This document shows, in pieces, positions 1 through 4,449 of a stretch of 19,156 nt of DNA. Below the pieces are notes generated by a model. That model was not told the DNA's origin. It was given only the letters and a program-made list of their open reading frames with translations, and did no database searches. How positions within the stretch are numbered: the first letter of the stretch is position 1; each line of letters starts with the position of its first letter. The stretch comes from an uncultured Flavobacteriales bacterium (GTDB lineage: Bacteria > Bacteroidota > Bacteroidia > Palsa-965), in assembly GCA_946478675.1 (NCBI GenBank), contig CAMLEF010000043.1:1-19156 (forward strand). The letters run 5' to 3'. Position numbers and translations under genes: made by a program.

Positions 1-428
1 CGAAGAACCAGCGCCCGGAGCTCTGGAATATTTTCAACGGCAGAAAAAATATGGGCGAGCACTTCCGCGTGTTCCCGATCAGCAACTGGACGGAGATGGA
101 CGTGTGGCAATACGTGCTGCAGGAAAATATTCCGCTGCCGAAAATTTATTTCACGCACAAGCGAAAAATCATCAACCGCGACGGCACGCTGCTGGCGGAT
201 TCGGATTTCCTCGTGAAAAAACCGACGGAAGTCGGGGAAGAAATGATCATCCGCTTCCGCACCATCGGCGACATGACCTGCACCGGCGCAGTCGAATCAA
301 CAGCTTCGACGCTGGAAGAAATCATCCGGGAAGTCGCCGCCTCCCGCACCACCGAACGCGGCACGCGCGCGGATGACAAACGTTCGGAAGCTGCGATGGA
401 AGACCGGAAGAAACAGGGATATTTTTAA
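1..428 (+). CDS. cysD: Sulfate adenylyltransferase subunit 2, C-terminal part
   Basis: This is the 3' part of cysD, cut by the window start; the frame is open from base 3 and about 141 residues are visible. With CysN, CysD makes adenosine 5'-phosphosulfate from ATP and sulfate, the first step of cytoplasmic sulfate assimilation. Visible family hallmarks are KNQRPELWNIFNGR, then RVFPISNWTEMDVWQYV, the RFRTIGDMTCTGAVEST segment and a C-terminal end in KKQGYF, as in characterised CysD proteins. The family is about 300 residues long, so the PP-loop nucleotide-binding half lies upstream, outside the window. The internal ATG at base 51 is not the start, because conserved sequence continues in frame before it. 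The partner gene cysN follows, but only after an inserted small gene, which is unusual for this pair. Confidence 0.95.
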   Translation, partial: KNQRPELWNIFNGRKNMGEHFRVFPISNWTEMDVWQYVLQENIPLPKIYFTHKRKIINRDGTLLADSDFLVKKPTEVGEEMIIRFRTIGDMTCTGAVESTASTLEEIIREVAASRTTERGTRADDKRSEAAMEDRKKQGYF

Positions 429-434
429 AAAATC

Positions 435-459
435 GCCACCAAGGCACTAAGACACCAAG
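435..459 (+). repeat. Left inverted repeat arm, three NCACNAAG octamers
   Basis: Three tandem octamers, CCACCAAG, GCACTAAG and ACACCAAG (436-443, 444-451, 452-459), preceded by G435. The arm begins 6 nt after the cysD stop and ends 3 nt before the ATG of the GxxExxY gene, so it also occupies that gene's ribosome-binding region. The inverted partner is at 873-897. Confidence 0.85.
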
Positions 460-462
460 GAA

Positions 463-870
463 ATGGAAATCCAGGCTTCAAAATTTTCTCCGGTTTCCGA
501 TGAGGAAGAACGCATTGGCAAAGCTGTTGTTGATGCTGCATATACCGTTCATAAAAAACTCGGCCCGGGACTATTGGAAAAAGTCTATGAAGTGTGCTTG
601 TGTCATGAGCTGGCCAAACGTGAAATCAGTTATGTCCGTCAATTAGCCATTCCGATTCAATACGATGGAATAGTATTCGATGAAGGTCTTCGTCTCGATG
701 TTTTGGCCGGCGACAAGGTCATCATTGAAATTAAGGCTATTGACCAGGTCAATCCTGTTTGGGAAGCCCAGGTGCTCAGTCATCTCAAATTAACCGGCAA
801 ACGACTCGGCTATCTAATCAATTTCAATGTCCCTCTGATGAAAACAGGTATCAGGCGATTTGTATTGTGA
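463..870 (+). CDS. GxxExxY protein (PD-(D/E)XK-like family)
   Basis: A 135-residue soluble protein of the GxxExxY family, whose function is not established. The name-giving motif is G36-LLE39-KVY42, preceded by a helix (residues 13-33, ending VHKKLGPG). A PD-(D/E)XK-like core follows: D79 in RLDV, then E89-x-K91 in IIEIKA, and Q103 in EAQVLSHL, a layout typical of nuclease-fold proteins; the C-terminus has GYLINFN. Length and motif order fit the family. The ATG at 463 is the first in frame and follows AAGG at 457-460, too close to be a normal Shine-Dalgarno. The gene has markedly lower GC than cysD and cysN and sits exactly between two inverted octamer arms, which suggests separate origin. 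Nuclease activity is inferred from residues only; a structural or RNA-related role is equally possible. Confidence 0.9.
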   Translation: MEIQASKFSPVSDEEERIGKAVVDAAYTVHKKLGPGLLEKVYEVCLCHELAKREISYVRQLAIPIQYDGIVFDEGLRLDVLAGDKVIIEIKAIDQVNPVWEAQVLSHLKLTGKRLGYLINFNVPLMKTGIRRFVL

Positions 871-872
871 AG

Positions 873-897
873 CTTGGTGCCTTAGTGTCTTTGTGGC
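873..897 (-). repeat. Right inverted repeat arm, three NCACNAAG octamers
   Basis: Read on the minus strand it gives CCACAAAG, ACACTAAG and GCACCAAG, the inverted partner of 435-459 with three mismatches in 25. It starts 2 nt after the stop of the GxxExxY gene and ends 25 nt before the cysN ATG. In RNA the two arms could pair and bring the cysD end close to the cysN start. Confidence 0.85.
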
Positions 898-922
898 AAA
901 ACATTCTGCAACTCTTTCAATT

Positions 923-2215
923 ATGTCCACTCAACAATCAAACATCAACGATCAACTATCAGGATATCTCGACATGGACCTGCTCCGTTTCACCACGGCA
1001 GGAAGTGTTGACGACGGCAAATCGACGCTGATCGGGCGGTTGCTGTACGACAGCAAATCGATTTTCGAAGATCAGTACGAAGCGGTGAAAGCATCGAGCG
1101 AGAAGCGCGGCGAAGAATACGTGAACCTCGCGCTGCTGACCGACGGTCTCCGCGCTGAACGCGAGCAGGGCATCACGATCGATGTTGCTTACCGCTACTT
1201 CGCGACGCCGAAACGCAAATTTATCATCGCCGATACGCCGGGGCACATCCAGTACACCCGCAACATGGTAACCGGCGCTTCTACTGCGAATGTTGCCATC
1301 GTGCTCATCGATGCGCGGAAAGGTGTGATCGAACAAACCATGCGGCACACGTTCATCGCGTCGCTGCTGAAAATTCCGCACATCATCGTTTGCGTAAACA
1401 AGATGGACCTCGTGGAATACAAACAGGAAGTCTTCGATGAGATCCGTAAAAATTTCGAAGCATTCGCCTCGCGCCTCGAAGCCATCGACATCACCTTCAT
1501 CCCGATCTCGGCGCTCAACGGCGATAACGTTGTCGATCGTTCCACGAAAATGCCGTGGTACGAAGGCCCTACGCTGATGTACCAGCTCGAGCACATGCAC
1601 ATCGGCTCCGACCTCAATCACATCGACTGCCGCTTCCCCGTGCAGTACGTCATTCGCCCGATGAGCAACGAATACCACGATTACCGCGGCTTTGCGGGTC
1701 GTGTGGCCGGCGGCGTTTTCCGCAAAGGCGATAAAGTCGTTGTGCTGCCGAGCGGTTTCAGCAGCACGATCAAATCCATCGACACGTTCACGGGTGAGAT
1801 CGAAGAAGCGTTCCCGCCGATGAGCGTTACGCTGACGCTGGAAGACGAGATCGACATTTCACGCGGCGACATGATCGTGCGCGAAAACAACCAGCCCGTC
1901 GCTTCGCAGGACGTCGACCTGATGGTGTGCTGGTTCCACCCGAAGCCGCTGCAGCCCAACGGCAAGTACATCGTCAAGCACACCTCGCGGGAAGCGCGCT
2001 GCGTCGTGAAAGAGATCAATTACAAGATGGACATCAGCACGCTCCACCGCATCGAAGACGACAAGAACATCGGCATGAACGACATCGGCCGCATCCGCAT
2101 CCGCACAACCGTTCCGCTGTTCTACGACAAATACAGCCGCAACCGCAACACCGGCTCGCTCATCCTTATCGACGAAGCGACGAACGAAACCGTTGCCGCG
2201 GGCATGATCCTATGA
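923..2215 (+). CDS. cysN: Sulfate adenylyltransferase subunit 1 (GTPase)
   Basis: A 430-residue translation-factor-like GTPase that drives the CysD reaction by GTP hydrolysis. The P-loop GSVDDGKS is at residues 27-34, switch I AEREQGITID near 78-87, DTPGH at 104-108 and the guanine-specificity motif NKMD at 159-162, followed by the two EF-Tu-like beta-barrel domains to the end. No APS kinase (CysC) domain is fused. I chose ATG 923 (MSTQQSN...) because a 63-nt in-frame extension to 860 runs back through the right repeat arm and the end of the preceding gene; ATG 974 is a possible shorter start. No clear Shine-Dalgarno precedes it, as is common in Bacteroidota. The stop TGA overlaps the ATG of the next gene (ATGA), implying translational coupling. 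Confidence 0.95.
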   Translation: MSTQQSNINDQLSGYLDMDLLRFTTAGSVDDGKSTLIGRLLYDSKSIFEDQYEAVKASSEKRGEEYVNLALLTDGLRAEREQGITIDVAYRYFATPKRKFIIADTPGHIQYTRNMVTGASTANVAIVLIDARKGVIEQTMRHTFIASLLKIPHIIVCVNKMDLVEYKQEVFDEIRKNFEAFASRLEAIDITFIPISALNGDNVVDRSTKMPWYEGPTLMYQLEHMHIGSDLNHIDCRFPVQYVIRPMSNEYHDYRGFAGRVAGGVFRKGDKVVVLPSGFSSTIKSIDTFTGEIEEAFPPMSVTLTLEDEIDISRGDMIVRENNQPVASQDVDLMVCWFHPKPLQPNGKYIVKHTSREARCVVKEINYKMDISTLHRIEDDKNIGMNDIGRIRIRTTVPLFYDKYSRNRNTGSLILIDEATNETVAAGMIL

Positions 2216-2715
2216 CGTTTATCCTGGAAAGCGCACGGCTTCGTTTCCGCGAATCCACACCGGGCGATGCGGAGCACATGTTCGCACTGAACAGCGATCC
2301 GGAAGTTGTGCAATACACCGGCGACGGCCCGTTCGCTTCGATACAGGAGGCGCGGGATTTCCTGGAGAATTACGTGAACGTCTTCCGTCGTTTTCAGCGC
2401 GGCCGCTGGCTGCTCGAATTAAAATCGACCGGCGAAGTGATCGGCTGGTGCGGGCTGAAATTTCACGAAGACAACAGCGAGACGGATGTCGGCTACCGTC
2501 TTTTCAAAAAGCATTGGGGAAACGGTTACGCCACCGAAGCCGCGAAAGCAGCGATTGCTTATGGTTTTGATACGCTGCAACTGGACCGCATCGTGGCGCA
2601 CGCGCGGAAAGAAAATATCGCTTCGCTGAAAGTGCTGGAGAAATGCGGGATGAAGATCATCGGGGAAGACAACGACTGCGACGGAGAAATCTTCGTGTGG
2701 GAAATTCTGAGATAA
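2212..2715 (+). CDS. GNAT family N-acetyltransferase, RimJ/RimL-like
   Basis: A 167-residue acetyltransferase of the Acetyltransf_3 (RimJ/RimL-like) type. It opens with the usual LESARLRFRESTPGDAEHM, has the central beta-strand GEVIGWCGLKF and the acetyl-CoA loop region GYRLFKKHWGNGYATEA, and ends with VLEKCGMKIIGE, the typical C-terminal motif. The substrate (protein N-terminus, amino acid or antibiotic) cannot be read from the sequence. ATG 2212 overlaps the cysN stop by four bases, so it is very likely co-translated with cysN. The frame stays open upstream of 2212, but that part lies inside cysN and has the composition of a shadow frame, which supports the 2212 start. No functional link to sulfate assimilation is evident. 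Confidence 0.9.
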   Translation: MTFILESARLRFRESTPGDAEHMFALNSDPEVVQYTGDGPFASIQEARDFLENYVNVFRRFQRGRWLLELKSTGEVIGWCGLKFHEDNSETDVGYRLFKKHWGNGYATEAAKAAIAYGFDTLQLDRIVAHARKENIASLKVLEKCGMKIIGEDNDCDGEIFVWEILR

Positions 2716-2722
2716 TCTGGTT

Positions 2723-2787
2723 AAGTGTCAGATTGAGTAGCGGAGCGTATCCCCGCCTGCGCGGACGGGCAGGGAAAGCTGACACTT
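2723..2787. repeat. Hairpin repeat closed by AAGTGTCAG / CTGACACTT
   Basis: A perfect 9-bp inverted repeat (2723-2731 and 2779-2787) encloses 47 nt that contain ATTGAGTAGCGGAGCG and the GC-rich mini-repeat at 2752-2775. There is no T-run after it, so it is not a standard terminator for the cys genes, although it lies 8 nt after the GNAT stop. From memory, hairpins beginning GTGTCAG-TTGAGCGGAG are dispersed in other Bacteroidota genomes; I cannot verify this here. Confidence 0.6.
2752..2775. repeat. GC-rich interleaved mini-repeat, copy 1
   Basis: A 24-nt unit beginning CCCGCCTG and ending CGGGCAGGGA around the core CGCGGA. CCCG (2752-2755) can pair with CGGG (2766-2769), and CCTG (2756-2759) with CAGG (2770-2773), each with a 10-nt loop, but the two pairings cross. 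Copy 2 is at 4353-4375. It lies inside the loop of the hairpin at 2723-2787. Confidence 0.7.
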
Positions 2788-2796
2788 CGGGGATAT

Positions 2797-2838
2797 AAAA
2801 AAGAGAAACGGTGCGCTAACCCCTTAACACACCGTTTC
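2797..2838 (-). terminator. Rho-independent terminator of the gcvH-vanZ-elaA unit
   Basis: On the minus strand, arms 2838-2828 and 2815-2805 (GAAACGGTGTG / CGCACCGTTTC) form an 11-bp stem with one wobble pair and a 12-nt loop. It is followed by TCTCTTTTTTAT, the complement of the A-run at 2797-2802. The plus-strand side lacks a T-run, so it serves minus-strand transcripts, ending the operon about 120 nt after the ElaA-like gene. Confidence 0.8.
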
Positions 2839-2905
2839 ATGAATACTACATCGGGCGACGTAGTGATACAAATGTAGCGGGAGGCCGCCGCGTTGAAGTG
2901 GTTTT

Positions 2906-2968
2906 TCGATGCTTTGCGAAAATCTGTCGATGCTTTGCGGGATTGTTTCGAAGGTTTTATTCCGAATA
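2906..2968. repeat. 21-bp tandem repeat, two good copies and one decayed
   Basis: TCGATGCTTTGCG occurs at 2906-2918 and again at 2927-2939; a decayed third copy (TCGAAGGTTT) starts at 2948, keeping the 21-bp period. It lies just after the stop of the minus-strand ElaA-like gene, with the third copy running into its last codons. It may be a replication-slippage remnant; no function is apparent. Confidence 0.55.
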
Positions 2969-3406
2969 CAGCATCTCCACGTGCGGAATATCGTCTTCAA
3001 GATATTCTTCCTTCGGCGTACGGCAGAAACCGTAGCTCTCGTAGAACTTTTGCAAATACGATTGCGCTGAAATCCGCACCGGAACATTCCCGAAACGATC
3101 GTTGATGTAGTCCATCGTTTTTGTCATGAGCTCCTTCCCTGCTCCCGTTCCGCGAACGAGCGGAGAAGTGGCGACACGACCGATGGAAACTTCATCGTAC
3201 GAAACACCGGCGGGCAGGATTCGCGCGCAGGCCACGAGCTCGTCGTCTTTCCATCCCATTACGTGCAGCGCGTATTCGTCCTTGTGATCCGGATCGAGAT
3301 ACGGGCATTTCTGCTCCACGATGAAAACGGCGCAACGCAGCGCGAGAAGACGGTGCAGCTCAGCGGGCGTCAGCTCATGAAATGGTTTGCATTGCCAGGT
3401 GATCAT
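2957..3406 (-). CDS. GNAT family N-acetyltransferase, ElaA-like
   Basis: A 149-residue acetyltransferase resembling ElaA. The N-terminus has HELTPAELHRLLALRCAVF, followed by VEQKCPYLDPDHKDEYALHV, a family signature. The acetyl-CoA loop is in GRVATSPLVRGTGAGKELM, and the C-terminal part has LQKFYESYGF. The substrate is unknown. I place the start at ATG 3406 (MITWQCKPF): its ATG overlaps the stop of the upstream VanZ-like gene (ATGA). A longer in-frame start at 3478 would add 24 residues without family similarity, lying over the end of the VanZ gene. It is the last gene of the gcvH-vanZ-elaA unit and is followed by a clear terminator. Confidence 0.88.
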   Translation of the reverse strand: MITWQCKPFHELTPAELHRLLALRCAVFIVEQKCPYLDPDHKDEYALHVMGWKDDELVACARILPAGVSYDEVSIGRVATSPLVRGTGAGKELMTKTMDYINDRFGNVPVRISAQSYLQKFYESYGFCRTPKEEYLEDDIPHVEMLYSE

Positions 3407-3807
3407 CGGGATAAAGGTAATTGCAGTTTCGGGAACCAGCGCGCGATCTTCGGGTAAAGCCAAGCCGCCATGAAACACCCGAAGCTGTTGGCGATGAAAT
3501 CATAAATGTCGGCGCTGCGTTCGGAGAACAACGTGCCTTGCATGATCTCGAGCAAACCGCCGTAAGCCACCGACAAGCCGACAGCCATGAACACGGCATT
3601 CGCGCGAAAATATTCCGAGCGTTGCTGCAGGCGGTAACCACGGATGGAAAGCAGCACGAGCACGAAGAAAATGCCGGTATGCACCCACTTGTCGAAGCTG
3701 AGCAGCTCTAAAAAAGAAATATGCGGAATATCCCTTCCGGGAATTCCGCATAAGATCAGGATCAGCAGCGCCCAGAGAATCGCCGGCAAAAGCGGTCGCT
3801 TCTTCAT
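3403..3807 (-). CDS. VanZ family membrane protein
   Basis: A 134-residue inner-membrane protein with four predicted hydrophobic segments, near residues 7-23, 41-55, 70-88 and 103-117. VanZ-family signature residues are present: D39-K-W-V-H43 at the start of segment 2, E87-x-x-Q90 at the end of segment 3, and R97 with D100, D103, N107 and G110 leading into segment 4. The family is named after the teicoplanin-resistance protein VanZ, but short stand-alone homologues like this are widespread and of unknown role, so resistance should not be assumed. It starts 12 nt after the gcvH stop and its stop overlaps the next ATG, so the three genes are probably one transcript. Confidence 0.88.
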   Translation of the reverse strand: MKKRPLLPAILWALLILILCGIPGRDIPHISFLELLSFDKWVHTGIFFVLVLLSIRGYRLQQRSEYFRANAVFMAVGLSVAYGGLLEIMQGTLFSERSADIYDFIANSFGCFMAAWLYPKIARWFPKLQLPLSR

Positions 3808-3819
3808 GACGCCATAAAA

Positions 3820-4200
3820 TTACTGGCCGATGAGCGCTTTGTAAGCTGCAGCGTCGAGCAGCTCGCCCACTTCGGAAGGATTGCTCATTTCAACTTTGAT
3901 CATCCAGCCTTCGCCGTACGGATCTTTGTTCACCGATTCCGGGTTCGCATCGATCGCATCGTTCTTGGTGACGATCTTTCCGGAAACCGGCATGAACAGA
4001 TCGGAAACCGTTTTCACGGCTTCTACCGTACCGAAAACTTCTTCCTTGCCGATCTCTTCGTCGACGGTTTCGATCTCGACATAAACGATATCGCCAAGCT
4101 CGCCCTGCGCGAAATCAGTAATGCCGACAACGGCCACGTTACCTTCTACACGGACCCATTCGTGGTCTTTCGTGTACTTGAGATTGTCCGGAAAATTCAT
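3820..4200 (-). CDS. gcvH: Glycine cleavage system H protein
   Basis: A 126-residue lipoyl carrier protein of the glycine cleavage system; its lipoyl arm shuttles the aminomethyl group between the P, T and L proteins. The lipoylation site is K63 in [12 protein letters not shown], and the N-terminal KYTKDHEWV and [14 protein letters not shown] are standard GcvH sequence. The frame is open up to 4245, but ATG 4200 gives the canonical length, and the extra 15 codons would cover a perfect TAnnTTTG promoter box at 4234-4227. None of the other gcv genes is nearby. From memory, gcvH next to sprA and a vanZ-like gene is a recurrent arrangement in Bacteroidota; the functional reason is unknown to me. 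Confidence 0.96.
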   Translation of the reverse strand: MNFPDNLKYTKDHEWVRVEGNVAVVGITDFAQGELGDIVYVEIETVDEEIGKEEVFGTVEAVKTVSDLFMPVSGKIVTKNDAIDANPESVNKDPYGEGWMIKVEMSNPSEVGELLDAAAYKALIGQ

Positions 4201-4226
4201 AGTGCTGGTTGTGTTTTTTAGAGAAG

Positions 4227-4234
4227 CAAAGTTA
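4227..4234 (-). promoter_or_regulatory. Bacteroidota -7 box for gcvH
   Basis: The minus strand reads TAACTTTG here, a perfect match to the TAnnTTTG consensus, 26 nt before the gcvH ATG. The expected start of transcription is near 4220, leaving a leader of about 20 nt. No good -33 TTG was found at the usual distance. Confidence 0.5.
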
Positions 4235-4324
4235 AATTTTTTCAAGTCGCGCGGGAGAAAAGGGGCTTTTTCAGAAACATTCTAAAAAGAAGAGGCGGCA
4301 GTCACAGGAAACGACGGTTTTTAA

Positions 4325-4386
4325 CCACGGAGTTTCACAGAGGTTGTGCACACCCGCCTGACCGTCGGGCAGGGAGGAACACAGAG
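4325..4386. repeat. ORF-less octamer repeat (NCACNGAG), interrupted
   Basis: Octamers CCACGGAG (4325-4332), TCACAGAG (4335-4342) and ACACAGAG (4379-4386) resemble the NCACNAAG units that bracket the GxxExxY gene. The second and third are separated by 36 nt containing the GC-rich mini-repeat at 4353-4375. No gene lies within. It sits in the gcvH-sprA spacer, directly beyond the sprA terminator. Confidence 0.6.
4353..4375. repeat. GC-rich interleaved mini-repeat, copy 2
   Basis: A 23-nt unit beginning CCCGCCTG and ending CGGGCAGGGA around the core ACCGT. As in copy 1 (2752-2775), CCCG can pair with CGGG (4366-4369) and CCTG with CAGG (4370-4373), with 9-nt loops, and the pairings cross. It interrupts the octamer repeat at 4325-4386. 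Confidence 0.7.
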
Positions 4387-4423
4387 AAAAAACAAATCCC
4401 AAACCGATGTGATTTGGGATTTG
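4387..4423 (-). terminator. Rho-independent terminator of sprA
   Basis: On the minus strand CAAATCCCAAA (4423-4413) pairs perfectly with TTTGGGATTTG (4403-4393) across a 9-nt loop, followed by TTTTTTCTCTG (from the A-run 4387-4392). It lies 27 nt after the sprA stop, so gcvH probably depends on its own promoter. Confidence 0.85.
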
Positions 4424-4449
4424 AGATTCGATTTCTCGGTTTCTATTTC

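Larger units (their letters stand above)
435..897 (+). mobile_element. Putative cassette: GxxExxY gene between octamer inverted repeats
   Basis: A 463-bp unit made of a left arm (435-459), one ORF (463-870) and a right arm (873-897). The arms are inverted copies matching at 22 of 25 positions. The start codon lies 3 nt inside the left arm and the stop 2 nt before the right arm, so almost nothing exists apart from arms and gene. It splits cysD from cysN. GC counted over 541-720 is 80/180 (44%), against 35/60 (58%) in a sampled cysN stretch (1561-1620). No clear target-site duplication is visible and there is no transposase. That it moved in as a unit is inference from symmetry, composition and location. 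Confidence 0.5.

Noticed and set aside
435..897. The octamer arms as a CRISPR array
   Set aside because: Units are 8 bp, directly adjacent and inverted between the ends; there are no spacers and no cas genes.
959..1678. Open frame of 239 codons opposite cysN
   Set aside because: Lies entirely within cysN and has shadow composition; CysN motifs are continuous on the plus strand.
1927..2211. Longer N-terminus for the GNAT gene
   Set aside because: The extension overlaps cysN and is low-complexity Arg/His/Gln-rich; GNAT similarity begins at 2212.
3403..3807. VanZ-like gene as an antibiotic resistance gene
   Set aside because: Only family membership supports this; no other van genes are present and the context is housekeeping.
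4201..4245. Upstream start for gcvH adding 15 residues
   Set aside because: It would make the protein longer than the family norm and would cover a perfect TAnnTTTG promoter box.
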